DNA of 41,549 nt from Pirellulaceae bacterium (GTDB lineage Bacteria; Planctomycetota; Planctomycetia; Pirellulales; Pirellulaceae): the NCBI GenBank assembly GCA_030748485.1, contig JASMLW010000613.1, positions 1-41,549 on the forward strand, in the 5' to 3' direction. The translations under genes and the position numbers were made by a program. Positions 26,255 to 33,773 of this stretch are shown here, in pieces. How positions within the stretch are numbered: the stretch's first letter is position 1; the number at the start of each line of letters is the position of its first letter. The notes under the pieces were generated by a model that had not been told where the DNA came from, did no database searches, and was given only the letters and a program-made list of their open reading frames with translations.

Positions 26255-26446
26255 GACAATCACTCCCGAATAAGGGAAGAAGTTGAGGCCCTGTTTGCCG
26301 CCCGCCGGGAAGGAGCCTCAACGGGCGGCTCCCCTGCGATCGATGCGAAAAACGCCAAGTCGGTCAGTATAGATCAAGGTCCTCGGATCCGCTATGACGC
26401 CCCCGCCGCCCTGCCCTCCGCCGGCCGCCCGACCGCGACGTGGAAT

Positions 26447-27433
26447 TCAGTTTGCCGCGAATGGCTCGCGCCGAGGACCGCCGGTGATGACGCCCCTGAG
26501 ACGATCGGCCTGAGCCGACATCCTGGCGACGATCGACTGAATGGTCGCCGGTTGAATGAACGACAGATTGCCGACCAGCATGGCGATCCCAAATGTGATC
26601 ATGCCGAGCGCAATGGCGATGCCGCCATGCACAACGACCGCCAGGCCGAGGACCACCGGCCGCGAGCGCCGCGGCCAAACGAGGAAGCAGTAGAACGTCT
26701 CCCACAGCACCGTCACATGGGTCACGACGGCGATCACAATCGGAAATCGAACCAGCCAGGTTACGTCCAATGACTGGTACTCGAGATTGGAAATCGAGTA
26801 CCAGAACGCCAGCCCGTTCCACCACATTTCACCGCGCATCTTGCCGATTCCGCCGAACAGATAAATGATGCACATGTGCAATTGCAGGAGTCGAATAGCG
26901 ATGTTAGCTCCGACCGTTCGATCAACCTTCGCGACGCCGCGACGAGCCGCCAGCCAGGCGTCGATCGAATAGACGGCGCCGCTCGGACCAATCATTAGGT
27001 ACATCGCAAACATGGCGTTGACTTGGTCGAGTCCGAACAGTGATCCCTGCAGGCGGTGGCAGTAGCTAATCGTCATCACCCAAGTGAGCACGGCGGCGAT
27101 TCGCGTTTGGTATCCGACGAGCAACATCGCGCCGACGATCAACGTGAACAAGTGCAGAGCCCAGACGGCCGCGGGCGAATCCGTGTAGAAGAAGGGACTC
27201 CAGGCTGTCGTCCCCGCGTTTAACTGGGCCGCCGCGTCGCGAGATATCCAACTCGCCGGTCCAAGGAAATCGGTCAGGTTGAGCGTCCAGACAAGGTGCG
27301 TGTAGAGCAACATCCCGCCCGCCAGGATTCGAATCGCGGCCAACGTGTGCGGCTCGGCGGGCGTGAACCAAAACCTCTCCCAGCCAGTAGAGACGTCCGT
27401 CCACCAGCTGCGGGCTGTGTTCGACGAAATCAT
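26447..27433 (-). CDS. HTTM-domain integral membrane protein (vitamin K-dependent carboxylase-like superfamily)
   Basis: 328 aa with about six transmembrane helices. It matches HTTM proteins: AAIRILAGGMLLYTHLVWTL near the start, LDQVNAMFAMYLMIGPSGA, then the conserved LLQLHMCIIYLFGGIGKMRG segment followed by WWNGLAFWYSI. HTTM is the membrane domain of vitamin K-dependent gamma-carboxylase, but bacterial stand-alone members have unknown chemistry. It overlaps its upstream partner by ATGA (27430-27433), so the two are almost certainly made together. Confidence 0.9.
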   Translation of the reverse strand: MISSNTARSWWTDVSTGWERFWFTPAEPHTLAAIRILAGGMLLYTHLVWTLNLTDFLGPASWISRDAAAQLNAGTTAWSPFFYTDSPAAVWALHLFTLIVGAMLLVGYQTRIAAVLTWVMTISYCHRLQGSLFGLDQVNAMFAMYLMIGPSGAVYSIDAWLAARRGVAKVDRTVGANIAIRLLQLHMCIIYLFGGIGKMRGEMWWNGLAFWYSISNLEYQSLDVTWLVRFPIVIAVVTHVTVLWETFYCFLVWPRRSRPVVLGLAVVVHGGIAIALGMITFGIAMLVGNLSFIQPATIQSIVARMSAQADRLRGVITGGPRREPFAAN

Positions 27434-28107
27434 CGCCCCCTCCCCTGCTCGGCTCTTCTCGAAACGGCGGTCGGCGGCCCGGAGACAGGCTCGTCGGACA
27501 ACACGCGATAGGTCTTCGGATCGTCCAGCCGCATCCCGTTGACGACTTCGACAACGTCGGCCGGCCGGTGCTCGATGCGCTCCATCGCGATGCGGTCGCC
27601 TCCGTGCTTGGCCAACAGGTGTTGTTCAAACGAGCGCCACTGGCGTTCAAAGACGGCGCGACGACGACGCCAATCGGCGACGTCGATCGAGTCCGCTGGA
27701 GCTGGCGGGGGCTCGGGCGGCGCGTACATGCTGTGCAGCTGCTCACTGAGCATGAAGTGTCGGTGGTACAACAGCCGCGGCTGCTGCTCAGCCAGATTCG
27801 GAAAGACGCCCTCAATTGCGGGCCGTTCGTCACTGAACTCGACACGGTAGCGAATCAGATGACTCGGACCCGGATTCGGTGCGAAGAAGAAATAGCCGTG
27901 GTTCAGAAACACGGCGTCGATGTAAGGTCGAAACGCGCTCATCACCGTGTCGGCGGCCGGCGACGCCATGCCGGGCCCCGACGATGAAGCAAATGTGAAC
28001 GGCGCGATGAAGACGGCGATCACATGCAGTGTGACTAAAACGCTGATCACCAGACGCCACTTCGCTGAGACCACTGGCGACGGTTGATGAGTCGAGGTGT
28101 CGGCCAT
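27430..28107 (-). CDS. HTTM-partner protein with one membrane helix, unknown function
   Basis: 225 aa from the ATG at 28107 (MADTSTHQPSP). The open frame to 28254 would place the start inside the upstream terminator, so it is rejected. One transmembrane helix at about 20-42 (VISVLVTLHVIAVFIAPFTF), then conserved-looking NHGYFFFAPNPGPSHLIRYR and a polar domain rich in charged residues with LLYHRHFMLSEQL. Proteins with the FFAPNPG motif often sit beside HTTM genes in planctomycetes (from memory). It overlaps the HTTM gene by four bases. No catalytic motif was seen. Confidence 0.82.
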   Translation of the reverse strand: MADTSTHQPSPVVSAKWRLVISVLVTLHVIAVFIAPFTFASSSGPGMASPAADTVMSAFRPYIDAVFLNHGYFFFAPNPGPSHLIRYRVEFSDERPAIEGVFPNLAEQQPRLLYHRHFMLSEQLHSMYAPPEPPPAPADSIDVADWRRRRAVFERQWRSFEQHLLAKHGGDRIAMERIEHRPADVVEVVNGMRLDDPKTYRVLSDEPVSGPPTAVSRRAEQGRGR

Positions 28108-28238
28108 GACTGGTTGCCCGCGATGAGAAATGAAGGAGGGTCTGGCGTCCTGCTCGGGCTGCCCTTCTCTACTACTCATCGGCTCTTTCAGGCCGACCCG
28201 ACCGCTCCTTTCGACCAGCTGCCGGCGGGTCGCGGCGC

Positions 28239-28274
28239 AAAAGAAACCTCGCACAGGTCAGGTCCTGTGCGAGG
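28239..28274 (-). terminator. Intrinsic terminator after the TIGR03000 protein gene
   Basis: On the minus strand, CCTCGCACAGG pairs perfectly with CCTGTGCGAGG (28247-28257 and 28264-28274) around a 6-nt loop, then TTTCTTTT. It lies 47 bp after the stop of the leftward gene 28322-29383 and before the start of its next gene at 28107. Confidence 0.88.
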
Positions 28275-28321
28275 CTTGTAATGGTTGTACCAACTAAGGT
28301 GTTTGGCGAGATTCCCGAACT

Positions 28322-29383
28322 CTAACGGGCCTCGGCCACTTTGTCGGTGAAGTCGAATTTCAACTCGCGATCTTCACCTGCGAGCAAGTCGATCGTCTGC
28401 TCGCGAGTCTCTAACTCGCCGTTGCGTTCCGACTCGACGCGAACGACGTAGTCGCTCCATTTCTGGCCGGCGGACAGCTGCTTCGTGCGGAAGATCCGCA
28501 CGGCTCCCGTCAGTTTCGTCTCAACCCCCGCCAAGTAGACTTTCGCGTTGGCCGGTACGTGAACGGTCAGCGCCGTCTCGGGCTTGCTGAAGTCGAATTC
28601 AACGGACGCATCCTTTCCAGCTCGAAGCTTGATCGAACGCGTTTGTGTCAACCTCTTGCCGTTCTCGATCACCTCGGCGCGAACGTCGTAGGTGTACTCA
28701 TATCCGCTTTCCAGGTTGCGAGAGACGTAGCGACGGACGCCGCCAACGCTGCTTGTTTCCCGGTCGTTGACAAAGACTCGGGCGTTGCGCGGGACGCTGA
28801 CCGTCAATACGGCGCCGTTACTGGCTCCGCGTCGCGCCTCTTTTTCGACTGCCTTCTCAGCGTCACCAGCGTCCCCTGCTTCGGCGTCCCCTGTATCGGC
28901 GTCTCCTGTTTCGGCGTCTCCTGTTTCGGCGTCTCCTGCTTCGACTTTGCCCGCCGCTTCTTTTTGGGACGAGTTTTGGAGCGGAGATGACTCGTAATAG
29001 ATCCTGCTTCCGCTACTGCCGTATGAGTTCCAACTGGCGCCTACGCTACCGTGGCTGCCGCCCCAGCTGCCGCGCGAGCCCCAACTGCCGCCGCCCCAGC
29101 TGCCGTGAGAACCCCAGCTGCCGTGCGATGAACCAAGGATGTAGGTTCTGGCGGGCGATCGGCGGTGCCAACGAGTGTAAACGCCGCCGTGGCTGCCATG
29201 ACTGCCGTGGCTGCCCCGACTGCCGTGGCTGCCGGCCCAACCGCCGTGGCTGCTGGCCCCGCCCCAACTGCCGTTGCTACCCCAACTTCCGTGGCTGCCA
29301 TAACCCCAGCCACCAGCTGCAGCCTCTTGAGCACCGATTGCCAGGCACAATACCGCGCCTATCGCAATTCCAGTACGGATCAT
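28322..29383 (-). CDS. Exported Gly/Ser/His-rich protein with two TIGR03000 domains
   Basis: 353 aa with AGAGGG before the ATG. The signal peptide ends at QEAAAG (about residue 23). Residues 24-130 are a low-complexity run of GSHGSWG/GSHGSHG repeats. Residues about 142-185 hold an acidic GDAETGDA repeat run. Two homologous domains follow: about 195-270 (LTVSVPRNARVFVNDRET onward to VEFDF) and 273-347 (LTVHVPANAKVYLAGVET onward to LKFDF). They match the planctomycete TIGR03000 domain (LTVxVPxxAxVyVNG). Probably surface or cell-wall associated. The terminator downstream makes it a monocistron. Confidence 0.9.
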   Translation of the reverse strand: MIRTGIAIGAVLCLAIGAQEAAAGGWGYGSHGSWGSNGSWGGASSHGGWAGSHGSRGSHGSHGSHGGVYTRWHRRSPARTYILGSSHGSWGSHGSWGGGSWGSRGSWGGSHGSVGASWNSYGSSGSRIYYESSPLQNSSQKEAAGKVEAGDAETGDAETGDADTGDAEAGDAGDAEKAVEKEARRGASNGAVLTVSVPRNARVFVNDRETSSVGGVRRYVSRNLESGYEYTYDVRAEVIENGKRLTQTRSIKLRAGKDASVEFDFSKPETALTVHVPANAKVYLAGVETKLTGAVRIFRTKQLSAGQKWSDYVVRVESERNGELETREQTIDLLAGEDRELKFDFTDKVAEAR

Positions 29384-29547
29384 GTGTTGAACCCTCTAGG
29401 AAGACGTATCGACTTGCCATTGTTGACGTTAGGTAGACACTCCACCCAGCATACAAACCCTAGCATGCAATTCAAGGAGAATACGGGGAATTTCACGATT
29501 ACGAAGAATACAAGCCCTGCGTTGAGTTTAATAGCGAAAGCCCTGCA

Positions 29548-30236
29548 ACACCAGCGGAACGGCGTCGCACGCCAGCGCGCACACCAGCGCGCACACCAGC
29601 CCGACGCGCGAGCGAGGGATCGCAGCGCGACGGGTTTTCAACCGCCACGTACTCGACGTAACGTCGATACAGCCGCCGCCCCTTGCTTGCGCTGCGGGAT
29701 TGTGTAAACGATCCACTGCACACCAGCGGAACGGCGTCACACACCAGCGCGCACGCCAGCGCGCACACCAGCCCGACGCGCGAGCGAGGGATCGCAGCGC
29801 GACGGACTTTCAACCGCCACGTACTCGACGTAACGTCGATACAGCCGCCGCCCCTTGCTTGCGCTGCGGGCTGGTGTAAACGAACCACTGCACACCAGCG
29901 GAACGGCGTCGCACGCCAGCGCGCACACCAGCGCGCACACCAGCGTCGCACACCAGCCCGACGCGCGAGCGAGGGATCGCATCGCGACGGACTTTCAACC
30001 GGTTTTCAACCGCCACATACTCGACGTAACGTCGATACAGCCGCCGCCCCTTGCTTGCGCTGCGGGCTGGTGTAAACGAACCACCGCACACCAGCGGAAC
30101 GGCGTCGCACACCAGCGCGCACACCAGCGCTCACACCAGCCCGACGCGCGAGCGTGGGATCGCAGCGCGACGGGTTTTCAACCGATTTCAACCGCCACGT
30201 ACTCGGCGTAACGTCGATGCCGCCGCCGTCCCTTAG
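29548..30236. repeat. Four-unit tandem array (~172 bp) of paired REP-like sequences
   Basis: Units begin at CCAGCGGAACGGCGTC near 29551, 29723, 29895 and 30091 (spacing 172, 172, 196). Each starts with CAGCGCGCACAC 12-mers, then the core ACCAGCCCGACGCGCGAGCG (near 29595, 29767, 29952, 30135), a spacer with the palindrome CGACGTAACGTCG, and in units 1-3 a related core in inverse orientation (complement ACCAGCCCGCAGCGCAAGC). Unit 4 ends shortened. It lies between the TIGR03000 gene start and MITE copy 2. ORFs read across it are artefacts of repetition. 29384-29547 shows only leader sequence of the TIGR03000 gene. Confidence 0.88.
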
Positions 30237-30240
30237 GCCT

Positions 30241-30362
30241 TAGAGCGCATTTCAAAACCGTGTACGATGGCCTTCCAAGGCCGTCGAATTTGGAAATCCT
30301 CGGGAAACGACGGCCTTGGAAGGCCATCGTACGGCAAGATATCGGTTTTGAAATGCGCTCTA
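30241..30362. repeat. MITE-like inverted-repeat element, copy 2 (inverted)
   Basis: 122 bp. Its termini are a perfect 20-bp inverted repeat, TAGAGCGCATTTCAAAACCG, unlike the imperfect ends of copies 1 and 3. The 25-bp stem and ~21-bp loop match the complement of copy 1. One end abuts the stop codon of the leftward kinase gene (30364-32244). The other abuts the tandem array. The 13-bp flank CTAGTCATTCCTT is the same as at copy 1. Confidence 0.87.
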
Positions 30363-30363
30363 G

Positions 30364-32244
30364 TCATTCCTTGACTCTCCAAGCGATGAAGGAAAGCAGC
30401 AAGCACGCCGCCGCGACAGCTCCGCAAAACCCAACCAGCGAGTTATACGTGGCGGGGTAGAGCCATGCTCCTACGTCAAAGAAAGTGTACATCGTGGGTT
30501 GAGTACGGGCGACTTTGCGGCCTAGGAACATGACGACCGCCGCCAGCAGCCAAGCATTGGCGACAACAAAGAAGAAGAGCGGATGCGCCGCCCAGCCGCG
30601 TGGCGCGTCCGAGTTGTATTGGCGGCGAGGTTGTCGGGGCTCTCTACTTCGGTGACCTGTTTGGTTGATGTAAAACCCTTCTCGCACGGCTGGGTTGAGT
30701 AGCACGGCGAGCGCCCAGATCGCGACGGGGAAGCCGATGATGCTGGCGGGTGTGGCGAACAGACCAATCAGCGCCGCGATGACGGCGAGCCCATACGAGC
30801 CAAGCCGTTTCATTTGCCAGGCGCCGATGACCTGAAAGACGGCAAACACGATCCCCAGGCATGGAGCGAGCAGAAAGACGCGGATCCAGAGATTTGGGCG
30901 AAAGACGTCTGCCCGATGAATGCTCGACTCACTTCCGAAGTCGCTTGGTGGAGCCGCTTCGGGCTCGCCTATCGATCCGCTCGTTTCGCCAACCGGGTCA
31001 TGATGAATATCGGCGGTTGCGGCCGGTTGGTGGACGTCCGCCGGTGGGGGATCGGCCAGTTGAACTAAGTTGTATGGCACAAACCAGAGCACGAGCATTA
31101 TCAATGGCGCCGTCAGGCAATAGATCGCTCCCAGCACCATCAAGCCGACGGCCGGTCCGGCGACGCGACGGCGCGCCGCCTCGAGGATCACATCCGCTCC
31201 GGGCTCAATCGCGTTCAGTTCTTCTTTCGCAGGTCCGCGGACCTGTGGTGGCTCGACGGGCGACGAAGGGGTCGCCGAAATCCGTTCGATGCTGTTCTTG
31301 ATCTCACTCGCCGTTTGAAAACGGCGTTCGGGTTCTCGTTCCAATGACCGCATGACAACCTCATCCAATCGATGATCGACGGCTGCCTTCTGCGACGGTG
31401 GAGCAAATCGTCCCAGCGGCAGATCGCCGGTGAGCATTTCGTAGAAGACGACGCCGAGCGAGTAGATATCTGCTCGATGATCGACGTCGTGTGAGCCTTC
31501 CAATTGCTCGGGAGCCATGTAACGCGGCGTACCCATCACCTGGTGTGTGGCGGTGAGCGTCAGATCGTGCTGTTCGTGCACCACCAGCTTGGCGATGCCA
31601 AAGTCGGCGATCCGCACACGACCTCGCCGATCGACGAGGATATTCTCCGGTTTGATGTCGCGATGCACGACGCCTTCTTCATGGGCGTACTGCAGAGCAT
31701 CGCAAAGTTGAGGAACGATCGGCAGGGCTTCGTCCGGCCGCAAACCGCCGTCTTCCATCATCCGCCGCAAGTCGACGCCATCGACGAACTCCATGATGAA
31801 GTAGAACAGCTCGATGTCGGTGCCGCCTTCGACCGGCAGCTGTACTTCGCCAAAATCGTGAATCGCGACAATGTTGGGATGATTCAGGCGAGCGAGTGTC
31901 TTCGCTTCTCGCGCAAACCGCTCGGCGAACGTCGGATCGTCAGCCGCCTCGGGACGGATGATCTTCAACGCGACGAGCCGATCGAGTTTTGGCTGCCGCG
32001 CTTTGTAGACCGCGCCCATCCCGCCGTGTCCCAACAGCTCGACGATTTCCAACGCCGGGAACGCCGCCGCGATCTTCGATGGAATCGGCGGCGCAAACGG
32101 CGGCCCGCTCGCAGCCATCTCTGGCGACGGCTCCGTCTGATCTTCACCCAGCGCCGCGGACAGCAAGCAGCGAGGGCAGAGATCCTCGCTGGCGCTGGCC
32201 GGCATCGGGTTGCCACATTCGGGGCAATCGGGCGGAGACGTCAT
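30364..32244 (-). CDS. PknB-type Ser/Thr protein kinase with zinc ribbon and C-terminal membrane helices
   Basis: 626 aa. A zinc ribbon (C7, C10, C23, C26) opens the protein, then a full kinase domain at about 66-330: GHGGMGAVY (72-80), VALKII, VVHRDIKPENIL (192-203), IADFGIAKL (212-220), GTPRYMAPEQLEG and DIYSLGVVFYEML. From about 365 come four or five hydrophobic helices with a polar loop between them. This zinc-ribbon kinase type often accompanies an ECF sigma factor in planctomycetes, as here (32395-33093 upstream, 150 bp). It is probably membrane-bound and signals inward. Its stop TGA lies directly at the edge of MITE copy 2, and the last codons AAG GAA TGA fall within a flank shared with copy 1. 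Confidence 0.95.
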   Translation of the reverse strand: MTSPPDCPECGNPMPASASEDLCPRCLLSAALGEDQTEPSPEMAASGPPFAPPIPSKIAAAFPALEIVELLGHGGMGAVYKARQPKLDRLVALKIIRPEAADDPTFAERFAREAKTLARLNHPNIVAIHDFGEVQLPVEGGTDIELFYFIMEFVDGVDLRRMMEDGGLRPDEALPIVPQLCDALQYAHEEGVVHRDIKPENILVDRRGRVRIADFGIAKLVVHEQHDLTLTATHQVMGTPRYMAPEQLEGSHDVDHRADIYSLGVVFYEMLTGDLPLGRFAPPSQKAAVDHRLDEVVMRSLEREPERRFQTASEIKNSIERISATPSSPVEPPQVRGPAKEELNAIEPGADVILEAARRRVAGPAVGLMVLGAIYCLTAPLIMLVLWFVPYNLVQLADPPPADVHQPAATADIHHDPVGETSGSIGEPEAAPPSDFGSESSIHRADVFRPNLWIRVFLLAPCLGIVFAVFQVIGAWQMKRLGSYGLAVIAALIGLFATPASIIGFPVAIWALAVLLNPAVREGFYINQTGHRSREPRQPRRQYNSDAPRGWAAHPLFFFVVANAWLLAAVVMFLGRKVARTQPTMYTFFDVGAWLYPATYNSLVGFCGAVAAACLLLSFIAWRVKE

Positions 32245-32394
32245 TCAACTTCTTTCGTCCGGAAGGTATCACGCCGCGAAACAGAGTCCCGCTCCAGATG
32301 GTTCTTCACGGTGCATTCCGAATGGTTACACGAGATACTTGATATTTGGAAAAGTTCCGGTGGAAGTCCACCGGGCTAGGTCCACGGGGTGAGG

Positions 32395-33093
32395 CTACCT
32401 CGCTAGTGTTTCAAATAGCCGCTGGATCTCCTCGTCGACGTCTGCGGGCGATGACACGGTTTGAGCGATTTCGTCGCGGAGGATTTCCCGGTACCGATTC
32501 TTGATGCGGTGAGCGGCCACCTTGGCGGCTCCAGCGGAGACGCCGAGCCGCTCCGCCGCCTCCGCATACGGCTCACCGCTGCCAGTCAAATACTGTTTGA
32601 GCACATCGAACTGGCGTTCCCGGTCGCGTTCGCGGAACTCGCACCGCAACCTTTCGAGCACATGGCCGAGCAGCGTGAGGGTCCATTGTCGCTCAAACAA
32701 TCGCTCCGGTGTCTCGTTGTCCACCGCGTCGTCGCCGAGCCGAGACTCGCCATCGGCGAAGTCGAGCGAAAACTGCCGGCGGTCGCCGCCCCGCTTGAGC
32801 GCATTGGCGGCGCGGTGTTCGTTCGCCAGGAATCGCTTGAATGCTGTCAACAAGTAGGCGCGAAAACGCCCCCGATCCGGGTTCGCCGTATCGAACAGAG
32901 GCCGCTCGAGGAGGCTTTGGAAAAAACCCTGTGTCGCGTCCTGCGCCGAATCGGTGTCGAGCCGCCGACGGGCGTAAGCATAAAGCGGATACCAATACAA
33001 CTTGCACAACGTCTCCAGCGCAGCGGTTGCCTCTGGCGCGTCTTGGCCCGCAGCGACAACCAGACTCCAGCGCGTGGTGGCGAACTGCGACAT
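32395..33093 (-). CDS. ECF-family RNA polymerase sigma factor
   Basis: 232 aa starting MSQFATTRWSLVVAAG, the usual start of planctomycete ECF sigma factors. Region 2 is LCKLYWYPLYAYARRRLDTD with DATQGFFQSLLE and RGRFRAYLLTAFKRFLANEH. Region 4 has a helix-turn-helix, PYAEAAERLGVSAGAAKVAA, followed by HRIKNRYREIL. It directs RNA polymerase to a specific promoter set. No anti-sigma gene is adjacent; the downstream kinase on the same strand is the likely regulator or effector, as in planctomycete ECF-kinase pairs. It is divergent from the pseudopilin cluster across about 158 bp, so it could control that cluster, but this is a guess. Confidence 0.93.
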   Translation of the reverse strand: MSQFATTRWSLVVAAGQDAPEATAALETLCKLYWYPLYAYARRRLDTDSAQDATQGFFQSLLERPLFDTANPDRGRFRAYLLTAFKRFLANEHRAANALKRGGDRRQFSLDFADGESRLGDDAVDNETPERLFERQWTLTLLGHVLERLRCEFRERDRERQFDVLKQYLTGSGEPYAEAAERLGVSAGAAKVAAHRIKNRYREILRDEIAQTVSSPADVDEEIQRLFETLAR

Positions 33094-33142
33094 GCGGTGC
33101 GACCCTCGAGTGGACGTTCATCAGCTTGAGGAATCATATCGT

Positions 33143-33164
33143 AACCCGACGCGTAAGCGAGGGA
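33143..33164. repeat. Single copy of the dispersed ACCCGACGCGTAAGCGAGGGA element
   Basis: AACCCGACGCGTAAGCGAGG at 33143-33162 shares its core with the array at 29548-30236 (ACCAGCCCGACGCGCGAGCG). It sits in the divergent region between the sigma factor and the pseudopilin genes. I recall this sequence as scattered through many planctomycete genomes. Confidence 0.7.
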
Positions 33165-33251
33165 TTCGCCGTCTCGGCTCCGCCTGCTGCGAGCTGGCTT
33201 ATTGGCCTGAGTAAGGCATAGTTGAAAGGTCTTTTGAGGGTCATCGCTCCC

Positions 33252-33773
33252 ATGGTTATTCGTTCACGGCGCAGAATCGGATTAATCCACTCGACCGGCG
33301 CGGCGCGGGCGGCTCGCCGGCGTCGGGGCGGGTTTACGTTCGTGGAGCTCGTGATTGTCATGTTGGTCATCGGGATCATGACGGCGGTGGCCGCGCCGAA
33401 ATTCGCCGACTCATTGCTTCAACATCGGGCGACGGCGGCCGCGCAGCGCGTGGCGATGGACCTCCGCTTCGCGCGCCGCAACGCGATGGCGATCAGCGGC
33501 GATCAGTACGTCAGCTACGACGCCAACGCCAACTCGTACCAGATCTTTCCCGGCGTCACTCATCTCGACCACCCTTCGCAGACCTACACCGTGGAGCTCG
33601 ACGAATCGCCGTACACGGCGACCATCGTATCGGTCTCATTCAACGGCGGCTCCCAGGTCACGTTCAACGGCTACGGCTTGCCGGACAACGCCGGCACGAT
33701 CGTCGTCCAAGCTGGATCACACCAGAAGACGATCCTGTTGGATGTGAACACTGGGGAGGCGACCGTGCAATGA
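33252..33773 (+). CDS. GspH/FimT-like type II pseudopilin
   Basis: 173 aa using ATG 33252 (GAGGG 11 nt upstream); an open TTG at 33222 is less likely. A basic leader ends RRRRGG, then FTFVELVIVMLVIGIM. Cleavage would follow G27, leaving Phe+1 and Glu+5 (E32), the prepilin peptidase consensus. The body has RATAAAQRVAMDLRFARRNA, the helical part typical of GspH/FimT, and a beta-rich globular end with VTFNGYGLPDNAGTI. It would be an inner-membrane pseudopilin that joins a secretion or pilus assembly. First gene of a four-gene set; its stop overlaps the next start by ATGA. Confidence 0.92.
   Translation: MVIRSRRRIGLIHSTGAARAARRRRGGFTFVELVIVMLVIGIMTAVAAPKFADSLLQHRATAAAQRVAMDLRFARRNAMAISGDQYVSYDANANSYQIFPGVTHLDHPSQTYTVELDESPYTATIVSVSFNGGSQVTFNGYGLPDNAGTIVVQAGSHQKTILLDVNTGEATVQ

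Noticed and set aside
26297-26329. Hairpin GCCGCCCG/CGGGCGGC between the HTTM gene and asd
   Set aside because: It lacks a T run on either strand and competes with another pairing (GTTGAGGC/GCCTCAAC), so I do not call it a terminator.
29499-30211. ORFs with repeated SPTRERGIAA-type peptides on both strands
   Set aside because: They are read-through of the repeat array and have no ribosome sites or family matches.
29548-30236. Possible CRISPR array
   Set aside because: Units are about 172 bp with no unique spacers between short repeats, and no cas gene is near. The structure is tandem duplication of REP-like DNA.
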